NCBI GenBank assembly: GCA_030608745.1
Contig: JAUWDQ010000092.1
Coordinates: 1-9,549, forward strand
DNA length: 9,549 nt
Direction: 5' to 3'
Origin: Pseudomonadota bacterium
Lineage (GTDB): Bacteria > Desulfobacterota > BSN033 > WVXP01 > G020346125
Shown: piece by piece, positions 1 to 6,400 of the stretch
How positions within the stretch are numbered: the stretch's first letter is position 1
Layout of the letters: each line of letters opens with the position of its first letter
The notes under the pieces: generated by a model
What the model was told of the DNA's origin: nothing
Databases searched by the model: none
The model's input: only the letters and a program-made list of their open reading frames with translations
Position numbers and translations under genes: made by a program

Positions 1-82
1 TCATTGGCGCCCAGTCGAAATTCTGATAGAAACATGATAATATTAAGAAATTCATCAATCCATAGCGTAGCGGATCGATTCG
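1..82 (+). other. AT-rich upstream leader of ccsA, no gene seen
   Basis: No coding region can be supported in these 82 bases; a gene further upstream may end outside the window. The in-frame TAG at 68-70 prevents the following gene from starting earlier. GATAAT at 36-41 resembles a -10 element, but nothing at the correct distance upstream resembles a -35 element, so a promoter is only a weak possibility. The 7-mer GAAATTC occurs twice, at 17-23 and 47-53, exactly 30 bp apart. That is about three helical turns and could be an operator half-site pair or chance. Confidence 0.25.
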
Positions 83-904
83 GTGAACATTTGGTTTTTC
101 AACCTTACCTTCGTCCTCTATCTCTTGGGGACCTTTGAGTACCTTTTCTTCATTATTCTCTTGAGGGAATTGCTGGCCAAAATTGCGTTTATTTCCCTGT
201 CTGCAGGTTTTGTCCTTCACAGCATTACCTTCATACTTCGGTATTTCGAAGCTGGGTATATCCCCGTTACCAATCTCCATGAATCCCTCTCTTTTTTTGC
301 ATGGGCTATCCTTGGTGTTTATTTGGCTTTCTACTGGAGGTATAGGATTAAGGTCCTGGGGGCTGTTGTTGCTACCCTTGCACTGATTCTGATGATCCCG
401 GCAATGGTATTGCCCAAAGAGATTCTTCCCCTCGCCCCCGTATTGCGGAGTTACTGGCTTCCCATCCACGTCGTATTCGCTTTTCTGGGCAATGCCGTCT
501 TCGCTTTGGCCTTCTGCACCGGGATTATGTATGTCATCCAGGAGCATCAAGTTAAATCCAAACACATTGGGGCCATATCCCGGCGGCTTCCCTCATTAGG
601 AGTGTTGGACGAAATTAACTACAAAGCACTGACCTTTGGATTTCCCCTTCTCACCGTTGGGATCATTACGGGCTCTATCTGGGCTCAATATGCCTGGGGA
701 TCTTACTGGAGCTGGGATCCCAAGGAGACTTGGTCTCTGATTACCTGGTGCCTCTATGCGGCCCTCCTGCACCAGAGGTTGACCGTCGGATGGCGGGGTA
801 AAAAGGCGGCCATCATGGCCATAGTCGGCTTTTTCGCCATCCTCTTTACCTTTTTGGGCGTGAATCTCCTCTTGACAGGGCTTCATGCCTATTCGAATTG
901 GTGA
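83..904 (+). CDS. ccsA: CcsA/ResC-type (HemX-like) cytochrome c biogenesis membrane protein
   Basis: This is an integral membrane protein of the heme-handling CcsA/ResC family (the WWD protein is called CcsB in some annotation schemes). The family delivers heme for covalent attachment to apocytochrome c in system II. The 273 residues give about eight hydrophobic segments, near 5-27, 33-55, 68-85, 91-110, 124-152, 186-205, 217-232 and 240-265. The diagnostic tryptophan-rich WWD motif lies at residues 205-216 (W205, W209, W211, D212, K214, E215, T216). H129 and H268 sit near segment ends on either side of it and are candidate heme ligands. The start is GTG at 83, the first possible codon after the in-frame TAG at 68-70; its Shine-Dalgarno is poor. 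Lying immediately before hemA, it also resembles HemX of the Bacillus hemAXCDBL operon, which lowers HemA levels, so a role in heme regulation is the alternative. No ResB partner is visible. The family is clear; the exact role is inferred. Confidence 0.85.
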   Translation: MNIWFFNLTFVLYLLGTFEYLFFIILLRELLAKIAFISLSAGFVLHSITFILRYFEAGYIPVTNLHESLSFFAWAILGVYLAFYWRYRIKVLGAVVATLALILMIPAMVLPKEILPLAPVLRSYWLPIHVVFAFLGNAVFALAFCTGIMYVIQEHQVKSKHIGAISRRLPSLGVLDEINYKALTFGFPLLTVGIITGSIWAQYAWGSYWSWDPKETWSLITWCLYAALLHQRLTVGWRGKKAAIMAIVGFFAILFTFLGVNLLLTGLHAYSNW

Positions 905-966
905 TTGCCCCATGGTTTTCATTATGACTATTGCGGAATGATCTCTTATTGCTGGTATGTCATGAG

Positions 967-2277
967 ATGGACCTCCTCGTTATTGGCATAAATCACAAAA
1001 CAGCCCCCGTGGAGATAAGGGAAAGAGTGTCCTTTTCAGGGGAAGAACTGGGAAGATCCTTGAGAAAGGTGCTTGAGCACCCCGAATTCACGGAAGACAT
1101 GATCCTCTCTACTTGTAACCGGGTTGAGATCTACGCCACTACCCGGGATCCCGAAATGGGTATTGTCGCATTGAAGAACTTTCTGGCCGAATACCACGGG
1201 GTTTCCCTTGATGAGTTCGAGAAGAGCCTCTATATCCATTCGGGGCGTGGTGCTGTCAGGCATATCTTTCGAGTGGCATCCAGTTTGGATTCCATGGTGG
1301 TGGGTGAACCTCAAATCTTGGGCCAAATTAAAGAGGCCCATAGCCTCGCGGTATCCCACAACACCTTGGGGATCATCTTAAATAAGTTGCTGCACAGGGC
1401 ATTTCACGTGGCCAAGAAGGTAAGGACGGAGACGAAAATCGGCAATAGCGCGGTCTCAATAAGCTATGCTGCGGTTGAATTAGCCAAAAAGATCTTTGGA
1501 ACCCTGGAGGGCAAGGCCGTCATGCTCCTGGGTGCGGGGGAAATGGCTGAATTGGCCGCGAAACACCTGGTTGCGGTTGGAGCACAGAGGGTGATTGTGG
1601 TGAGTCGTACGTACCGGAGGGCGGTGGATCTGGCCATGACGTTCGATGGTGAGGCCATCGAGTTCGATGGGTTTCGCGAGTCATTGAAAGAGATGGACAT
1701 CGTCATCAGTTCCACAGGGGCTCCCCATTATATCCTTGGCCCCGAAGATGTCGTTGGGGTGATCAAAGCCAGAAAAAACAAGCCGATGTTCTTCATTGAC
1801 ATCGCCGTTCCCAGGGACATTGATCCCGGAGTCAACGAGATCGAAAACGTCTACCTTTACGACATCGATGATCTCCAAGCAGTGGTCGATACAAACAGAG
1901 AGCACCGGGAAAGAGAGGCCATGAAGGCGGAGGAAATTGTGGAAGAAGAGGTACTCAAGTTTTATAATTGGTATACATCTCTGGACCTGGTGCCGACCAT
2001 CATATCCCTTAAGGAGAAATTCGAGGAGATCAGGAAAAGGGAGTTGAGTAAAACCCTTTCATCCTTTGCCCGCATCACCAAAAAAGAGAGGAAATCCCTC
2101 GAGGCCCTCACCTCAGCCATCGTAAAAAAGATCCTCCACGATCCCATTACCTTTATGAAAAATCCCAACCTCAACACGGATACGGCCGAATACGTGAATG
2201 CGGTGCGAAAGCTCTTCAGGCTCGATGCCGAGGGTGGAGGGCAAGCAAAGAAACAGGGGAGAGATGAGGGAGCTTAG
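967..2277 (+). CDS. hemA: Glutamyl-tRNA reductase HemA
   Basis: HemA catalyses NADPH-dependent reduction of glutamyl-tRNA(Glu) to glutamate-1-semialdehyde, the first committed step of C5-pathway tetrapyrrole synthesis in the cytosol. At 436 residues it has the usual length. The N-terminal catalytic domain carries the family opening GINHKTAPVEIRE and STCNRVE, with the nucleophilic cysteine at C50. It is followed by the conserved block SLDSMVVGEPQILGQIKEA. A Rossmann NADPH domain with LLGAGEMAE follows, then a helical C-terminal dimerisation domain with a long charged helix. The start ATG at 967 places the conserved N-terminus correctly. The frame stays open to TTG 931, but those 12 extra residues do not look like the family. 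Its Shine-Dalgarno is weak. The gene lies 62 bp after ccsA and overlaps hemC by 14 bp, suggesting translational coupling. HemL, the next enzyme, is absent from the window. Confidence 0.97.
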   Translation: MDLLVIGINHKTAPVEIRERVSFSGEELGRSLRKVLEHPEFTEDMILSTCNRVEIYATTRDPEMGIVALKNFLAEYHGVSLDEFEKSLYIHSGRGAVRHIFRVASSLDSMVVGEPQILGQIKEAHSLAVSHNTLGIILNKLLHRAFHVAKKVRTETKIGNSAVSISYAAVELAKKIFGTLEGKAVMLLGAGEMAELAAKHLVAVGAQRVIVVSRTYRRAVDLAMTFDGEAIEFDGFRESLKEMDIVISSTGAPHYILGPEDVVGVIKARKNKPMFFIDIAVPRDIDPGVNEIENVYLYDIDDLQAVVDTNREHREREAMKAEEIVEEEVLKFYNWYTSLDLVPTIISLKEKFEEIRKRELSKTLSSFARITKKERKSLEALTSAIVKKILHDPITFMKNPNLNTDTAEYVNAVRKLFRLDAEGGGQAKKQGRDEGA

Positions 2278-3208
2278 GATCGGTACAAGGGGATCTCCAC
2301 TGGCCCTGTGGCAGGCCAATTGGGTGAGGGAGCGTTTATTCCAGGGCTATCCTCATCTGAGGGTTTCCCTCATCAAAATAAAAACCAAGGGCGATAAGCT
2401 CATCGATGTCAACTTAGCCACGGTCGGAGGAAAAGGCCTTTTCGTCAAAGAGATCGAAGAAGGGCTGCTGGAAGGACGGATCGATCTGGCCGTACACAGC
2501 ATGAAGGATGTCCCCGTCCAAATGCCCGAGGGGCTCGATATTCGATTCATTACTCGGAGGGAGGATCCCAGAGATGTTCTCATCTCTAGGGATCGCCTCA
2601 CGCTGGAGGAACTCCCCTCAGGGGCCAAGATCGGTACGAGCAGCCTTAGGAGAAGGGCCCAGCTCTTAGCCTATCGCTCCGATTTGCACATCATTCCCCT
2701 TCGGGGGAATGTAGATACCCGGCTAAGGAAACTGCATACCATAGGTTTGGATGCCATCGTTTTGGCCGCCGCCGGGGTAAAAAGGATGAAAATCGGGGGG
2801 AGGATTTCCCAGTTCATTTCGCCCGAAGTGTGCATTCCCGCCATTGGACAGGGGGCCTTGGGGATTGAAACCCGAATCGTTGATGATGAGACCAATCAGT
2901 ACCTGAGTATCATCGATCACGAGCCCACTCATATGTCGATTATGGCTGAAAGGGCCTTTTTGAGGAAGCTTGAGGGAGGTTGTCAAGTTCCCATCGGCGC
3001 TTGTGGAAGCATATCGGATCAGGGCAGGTTGACGCTCAAGGGATTCGTGGGGGACCTCGATGGAAGGAAGTTGATCAAGGGCGGGATTGAAGGGGAGATG
3101 GGAAAAGCCGAAGAATTGGGGATGGCCTTAGCCGAAAACCTTCTCTCCCAGGGCGCAGATAAGATACTCAAGGAGCTTTACGGAAAGGAAATCGCCCGTC
3201 CATCGTAG
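2264..3208 (+). CDS. hemC: Porphobilinogen deaminase (hydroxymethylbilane synthase) HemC
   Basis: HemC polymerises four porphobilinogen molecules into the linear tetrapyrrole hydroxymethylbilane in the cytosol. The 314 residues match the usual length. Visible hallmarks are the N-terminal RIGTRGSPLALWQA, the catalytic loop HSMKDVP with the key aspartate D82, and the arginine-rich substrate and cofactor segment GTSSLRRRAQL with RGNVDTR. The GGCQVPIGA loop has C240, which anchors the dipyrromethane cofactor. These agree closely with E. coli HemC (D84, C242). The start ATG 2264 is chosen because a purine-rich Shine-Dalgarno (GGGGAGAG, 2257-2264 region) precedes it and the family N-terminus begins there. 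The frame stays open 66 bases further upstream inside hemA, and those extra residues are not HemC-like. The start lies within the last codons of hemA. A 13-bp gap separates it from hemD, so it is clearly part of the same transcript. Confidence 0.97.
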   Translation: MRELRIGTRGSPLALWQANWVRERLFQGYPHLRVSLIKIKTKGDKLIDVNLATVGGKGLFVKEIEEGLLEGRIDLAVHSMKDVPVQMPEGLDIRFITRREDPRDVLISRDRLTLEELPSGAKIGTSSLRRRAQLLAYRSDLHIIPLRGNVDTRLRKLHTIGLDAIVLAAAGVKRMKIGGRISQFISPEVCIPAIGQGALGIETRIVDDETNQYLSIIDHEPTHMSIMAERAFLRKLEGGCQVPIGACGSISDQGRLTLKGFVGDLDGRKLIKGGIEGEMGKAEELGMALAENLLSQGADKILKELYGKEIARPS

Positions 3209-3221
3209 ATGGAAAGGGAGA

Positions 3222-4022
3222 ATGGAAAAACCCCTATTGGGAAAGAGAATAGTCGTCACAAGGGCTCAAGAGCAGGCGGGCGAACTCTCCCAGTTGCTCA
3301 AGGGATATGGGGCCCACGTGATCCAATTTCCGACCATTAAGATCATTCCCCCCGAGAGCTGGTACCCCGTAGACAGGGCGATAGCCAACCTTGAAACCTA
3401 CCATTGGATCATCTTCACCAGCACAAACGGGGTTAAATTTTTCCTAAAGCGGTTGAAATTGAAAAAGAGGCGATTGGCGGAATTCAGTGGTCTTCGATTC
3501 TGTGCCATTGGGCCCAGGACGGCTCACGAGATCGAAAAGGCAGGGGCGAAGGTGAATGTGGTTCCGGACCAGTATTGTGCCGAATCCTTGGTTCAAAGAT
3601 TGGGGATTGAGGGAATGGAAGGAAGGCGAATACTACTGGCCAGGGCAGCGAAGGCCCGAGACCTCGTTCCAAAGGAATTGCGCAAATTGGGTGCAGCGGT
3701 AGATGTGGTCGAGGTCTATCAAACGATAATGCCCAATATCAACAAAAGGGAAATTGAGAGAGTATTTCAGGGGGAAAGAATTGATCTCATCACCTTTACC
3801 AGCTCCTCAACGGTGAACCACTTTATCCAGATGTGTGAGGAGAAGGGTGGCCTGAGAAATCCGTTGGCTGGAGTGACCGTAGCAGCCATCGGCCCCATTA
3901 CTGCAAATACCCTCCGAAGACACGGCGTGACCCTCCATATCATCCCCCAATCGTACACTATCCGGGATCTTACCGAGGCCATCGTTGACTATTTCAATGA
4001 GGGCTTTGCGGGCAGAACCTGA
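3222..4022 (+). CDS. hemD: Uroporphyrinogen-III synthase HemD
   Basis: HemD closes hydroxymethylbilane with inversion of ring D to give uroporphyrinogen III, the branch point to siroheme, cobalamin and heme. The family is poorly conserved. This 266-residue protein still shows the expected two-lobed pattern: the opening GKRIVVTRAQEQAGELSQLL, then WIIFTSTNGVKFF, FCAIGPRTAHEIEKAGA and ITFTSSSTVNHFI, ending with AAIGPITANTLRRHGV. Its place directly after hemC supports the call. A strong purine-rich Shine-Dalgarno (GGAAAGGGAG) lies just before ATG 3222. HemD stands alone here. There is no uroporphyrinogen methyltransferase (CobA/SUMT) domain fused in front, although cobA-hemD fusions are common in Geobacter-like relatives. 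The methyltransferase needed for siroheme must therefore be encoded elsewhere. Confidence 0.93.
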   Translation: MEKPLLGKRIVVTRAQEQAGELSQLLKGYGAHVIQFPTIKIIPPESWYPVDRAIANLETYHWIIFTSTNGVKFFLKRLKLKKRRLAEFSGLRFCAIGPRTAHEIEKAGAKVNVVPDQYCAESLVQRLGIEGMEGRRILLARAAKARDLVPKELRKLGAAVDVVEVYQTIMPNINKREIERVFQGERIDLITFTSSSTVNHFIQMCEEKGGLRNPLAGVTVAAIGPITANTLRRHGVTLHIIPQSYTIRDLTEAIVDYFNEGFAGRT

Positions 4023-4053
4023 TATCCTTTTCGCTCTTTGTCTCCATTGTGAG

Positions 4054-4074
4054 GATTTCGAAGATCCCTTTTTC
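4054..4074 (+). terminator. Weak intrinsic terminator-like hairpin after hemD
   Basis: Bases 4054-4059 (GGATTT) pair with 4063-4068 (AAGATC C-side) around the CGA loop, including one G-U pair. A C and then five T residues at 4070-4074 follow. The layout is that of a rho-independent terminator, but the stem is short and only moderately GC-rich. It lies 32 bp after the hemD stop and before the likely hemB promoter. Partial read-through into hemB is therefore plausible. The left arm is also part of a longer inverted repeat (GTGAGGATT at 4050-4058 with AATCCTCAC at 4093-4101) that would compete with it. Confidence 0.35.
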
Positions 4075-4196
4075 CACATATTTTCATCTCATAATCCTCA
4101 CGGTATTATCCTCATCGGTTTCGATTCTCCGGTAAATTTATCCTTGGCCCCAGGGAGCCAGGCAAAACAAAGGGGAGGCTATCTCATTAATTTCAC

Positions 4197-4225
4197 TGGA
4201 CAATATGGCCAAAATAGGCTATAAA
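4197..4225 (+). promoter_or_regulatory. Candidate sigma70-type promoter for hemB-ahbD
   Basis: TGGACA at 4197-4202 matches the -35 consensus at five of six positions. TATAAA at 4220-4225 matches the -10 consensus at five of six, with an ideal 17-bp spacer. Transcription would start near 4231-4233, giving a leader of about 35 nt before hemB. A small inverted repeat (CTTGGC 4143-4148 with GCCAGG 4157-4162) lies upstream. The rest of the 244-bp gap between hemD and hemB contains no supportable gene. This is the best promoter I can see in the window and implies that hemB-ahbD can be expressed separately from the upstream genes. Confidence 0.6.
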
Positions 4226-4232
4226 TAACAAC

Positions 4233-4261
4233 GGAGGGCCGAAATCCCTTCGAAAGGGAGG
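4233..4261 (+). promoter_or_regulatory. hemB leader: Shine-Dalgarno in a hairpin, with an alternative hairpin
   Basis: The Shine-Dalgarno AGGGAGG (4255-4261) ends 5 nt before the hemB ATG. Its first part lies in a perfect 6-bp stem, TCCCTT (4245-4250) with AAGGGA (4254-4259), around a CGA loop. The same pyrimidine arm can instead pair with an upstream purine block: GGAGGG (4233-4238) with CCCTTC (4246-4251), six pairs with one G-U. That pairing would free the Shine-Dalgarno. The two structures exclude each other. The sequence shows the pairing potential; any regulatory use is inference. It matches no riboswitch class that I recognise. Confidence 0.45.
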
Positions 4262-4266
4262 AACAT

Positions 4267-5235
4267 ATGAATTTTCCCCAGCTCCGTTTAAGGAGATTGA
4301 GAAAGAACGAACGCATCAGGAGACTCGTGAGAGAGACGGGCTTAAGTGTGGATGATTTCGTCTATCCCCTCTTCGTCTGCCCGGGAAAGGGCGTGAAAAC
4401 CCCCATATCTTCCATGGTCGGACAATTTCAGCTTTCCATCGATCATATTATCGAGGAGGTCGAGGAGGTGGAGGGCCTGGGGATACCAGGCGTTATCCTG
4501 TTCGGGATTCCGGAGAGAAAGGATGAGATGGGTACGGAAGCATATTCAGATGATGGTATTATCCAAAGGGCGGTTAGGGCGATCAAGGAGGAGATCCTCG
4601 ACTTTTTGGTGATTACAGATGTCTGCCTTTGTGGATATACCAGTCATGGTCATTGCGGAGTGGTGGATGGCGATCAAATCCTGAACGATCCGACTCTGGA
4701 ATTGTTGGCAAAACAGGCGCTATCTCATGCGCGGGCTGGTGCGGATATGGTGGCTCCTTCCGATATGATGGACGGGAGGGTTGGGGCCATAAGAAAAGCA
4801 CTGGATGAAAATGGATATAGCGAAACCGCCATTATGGCGTATTCCGCCAAGTTCGCCTCCAGCTTTTACGGCCCCTTCCGAGAAGCGGCGGAGTCCGCAC
4901 CTCAATTCGGGGATCGAAAATCCTATCAGATGGACTTCGCAAACGCCGATGAAGCCCTCAGAGAAGTTCGTCTGGATATCCACGAAGGGGCTGACATTGT
5001 CATGGTTAAGCCTGCCCTTCCCTATCTGGACCTCATCTACCGGGTGAAAGAGGAGTTCAATATCCCAGTGGCAGCCTACAATGTGAGTGGGGAGTATGCC
5101 ATGATCAAGGCAGCTGCCCAATTGGGATGGATAGATGGGGAAAGGGCGATGATGGAATCCCTTTTGAGCATCAAAAGGGCCGGGGCCGATATCATCGTGA
5201 CCTATTTCGCCAAAGAGGCTGCTAAACGGATATGA
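4267..5235 (+). CDS. hemB: Delta-aminolevulinic acid dehydratase (porphobilinogen synthase) HemB
   Basis: HemB condenses two 5-aminolevulinate molecules to porphobilinogen. The 322 residues have the family length. The two Schiff-base lysines are K195 in YSAKFASSFYGPF and K248 in IVMVKPALPYLD. The metal site is the zinc type: C120, C122 and C130 in DVCLCGYTSHGHCG, rather than the aspartate-rich Mg-type site. The conserved GDRKSYQMDFAN segment and the GEYAMI motif near the C-terminus are also present. ATG 4267 has a strong Shine-Dalgarno 5 nt upstream, and the family N-terminus (FPQLRLRRLRKN) begins there. It follows a 244-bp gap with its own likely promoter and overlaps the next gene by 4 bp (ATGA). 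In pathway order it acts between HemL (not in this window) and HemC. Confidence 0.98.
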   Translation: MNFPQLRLRRLRKNERIRRLVRETGLSVDDFVYPLFVCPGKGVKTPISSMVGQFQLSIDHIIEEVEEVEGLGIPGVILFGIPERKDEMGTEAYSDDGIIQRAVRAIKEEILDFLVITDVCLCGYTSHGHCGVVDGDQILNDPTLELLAKQALSHARAGADMVAPSDMMDGRVGAIRKALDENGYSETAIMAYSAKFASSFYGPFREAAESAPQFGDRKSYQMDFANADEALREVRLDIHEGADIVMVKPALPYLDLIYRVKEEFNIPVAAYNVSGEYAMIKAAAQLGWIDGERAMMESLLSIKRAGADIIVTYFAKEAAKRI

Positions 5236-6311
5236 GAAGGCTCGACCGGGAACAAACCCCCGCGCCGCCATTGAGAATGGTAGCCTGGGAGATTACCCGC
5301 GGCTGCAATCTCTCCTGTTTACATTGCAGGGCCCTATCGGGTGAAGGTCCCTATCCCGGGGAGCTCACCACGGAAGAATGCCTCCAGCTCGTGGACGACA
5401 TCGCCACCTTTAGCGACCCCGTCGTCATCCTAACGGGTGGGGAGCCGATGCTGAGGGCGGATGTGTACCAGATAGCCGAATACGGGACAGGTAAGGGATT
5501 GCGGATGGTCTTGGCCACCAACGGGACCCTCCTCACCGAAGACATGGCCAGAAGGTTACTAGCGGCGGGCATACGGAGGATTAGCATCAGCTTGGATGGT
5601 GCTGACGCGGAAAGCCACGATCAGTTTCGAGGCGTAAACGGCTCTTTCGAAGGCGGGCTGAGGGGGATTCGGTATGCGAAAAAGGTGGGACTGGAGTTTC
5701 AAATTAACACCACGGTTACCCAGCACAACCTCCCTCAACTCCCTCAAATCCTGGATTTAGCAGTAGATTTGGGGGCAGTTGCCTACCATCTCTTTTTGTT
5801 GGTTCCAACGGGAAGGGGCAAGGAGTTGGCAGGCCAGGCCATTTCTCCCCATGACTACGAGGAAGTATTACAATGGTTCTATGAGCAGAGGGACCACGTT
5901 TCCCTCCACTTGAAGGTAACCTGTGCCCCACATTTCTATCGGGTTTTAAGACAGCGGGCTCGGCAGGAGGGGAAGCCCATTACGGAGAAACATTACGGCC
6001 TCGATGCCGTCACGCGAGGGTGCATGGGTGGAATTTCCTTCTGTTTTATCTCTAGTACAGGGGTGGTTCAACCCTGCGGTTACCTTGAACTAGATTGTGG
6101 AAATGTAAAGGATCATTCCCTTGAATCTATATGGGTGCAGTGCACCTTCTTCAAAGACCTTAGGGATGAGGACAACTACAAGGGGAAATGCGGTTACTGC
6201 GAATATCGAAAAGTATGTGGGGGATGCCGAGCAAGGGCATTTGAGATGACGGGGGATTATCTGGCAGAGGAACCGTGTTGCATCTATGAACCGAAGCACA
6301 GGGGCTGTTAA
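5232..6311 (+). CDS. ahbD: Radical SAM heme b synthase AhbD (siroheme-dependent pathway)
   Basis: AhbD-type enzymes oxidatively decarboxylate two propionates of Fe-coproporphyrin III to vinyl groups, giving heme b without oxygen. The 359-residue protein has the radical SAM CxxxCxxC motif (C25, C29, C32 in RGCNLSCLHCRA). It also has the SAM-binding TGGEP and the strand ISISLDGADAESHDQFRGV. The C-terminal SPASM-like region is cysteine-rich (C264, C271, C282, C289, C320, C323, C329, C332, C349, C350) and would hold auxiliary iron-sulfur clusters. The VAWEITRGCN opening, the LDAVTRGC and GYLELDCGN blocks, and the place directly after hemB resemble AhbD of Desulfovibrio. The related deacetylase AhbC has a different N-terminus and is the main alternative. 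ATG 5232 overlaps the hemB stop by 4 bp, indicating translational coupling. AhbA, AhbB and AhbC are not in the window. The radical SAM assignment is certain; AhbD is likely from family resemblance and context. Confidence 0.88.
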   Translation: MRRLDREQTPAPPLRMVAWEITRGCNLSCLHCRALSGEGPYPGELTTEECLQLVDDIATFSDPVVILTGGEPMLRADVYQIAEYGTGKGLRMVLATNGTLLTEDMARRLLAAGIRRISISLDGADAESHDQFRGVNGSFEGGLRGIRYAKKVGLEFQINTTVTQHNLPQLPQILDLAVDLGAVAYHLFLLVPTGRGKELAGQAISPHDYEEVLQWFYEQRDHVSLHLKVTCAPHFYRVLRQRARQEGKPITEKHYGLDAVTRGCMGGISFCFISSTGVVQPCGYLELDCGNVKDHSLESIWVQCTFFKDLRDEDNYKGKCGYCEYRKVCGGCRARAFEMTGDYLAEEPCCIYEPKHRGC

Positions 6312-6332
6312 ATAGTTGGGATGTGTCGGTTA

Positions 6333-6352
6333 AGGGAGACAGCTCTTTCCCT
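6333..6352 (+). other. Small hairpin between ahbD and the kinase gene
   Basis: AGGGAGA (6333-6339) can pair with TTTCCCT (6346-6352), including one G-U pair, around a 6-nt loop. No T-run follows, so it is not a convincing intrinsic terminator. It lies in the 89-bp spacer after the ahbD stop and could mark a processing or pausing point. I saw no good promoter in this spacer, so the kinase gene may be read from the hemB promoter. Confidence 0.2.
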
Positions 6353-6388
6353 CTTACTATGGGATGGATGACAAGAAGGTTCTGGTTT

Positions 6389-6395
6389 AGAGGAG
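6389..6395 (+). promoter_or_regulatory. Ribosome binding site that sets the kinase start at GTG 6401
   Basis: AGAGGAG at 6389-6395 is a strong Shine-Dalgarno 5 nt before GTG 6401. The same frame can also begin at GTG 6323, which has no comparable site. The 26 residues between the two starts show no recognisable domain and lie ahead of the first membrane segment. ATG 6410 is a further option but is spaced less well. Confidence 0.6.
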
Positions 6396-6400
6396 ATCCG

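Noticed and set aside
931..966. Twelve-residue N-terminal extension of HemA from TTG 931
   Set aside because: The family N-terminus starts at ATG 967, and no ribosome binding site precedes 931.
4091..4119. Two copies of an ATCCTCA-containing segment in the hemD-hemB gap
   Set aside because: Short imperfect direct repeat in pyrimidine-rich sequence; chance is a sufficient explanation without conservation data.
3985..4224. 79-residue + strand reading frame overlapping the end of hemD and filling the gap before hemB
   Set aside because: No Shine-Dalgarno, overlap with hemD in another frame, no recognisable domain, and its end overlaps the likely hemB promoter. Best read as non-coding.
4720..5271. 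183-residue minus-strand open frame opposite hemB
   Set aside because: It is antisense to a fully conserved HemB with no recognisable motif.
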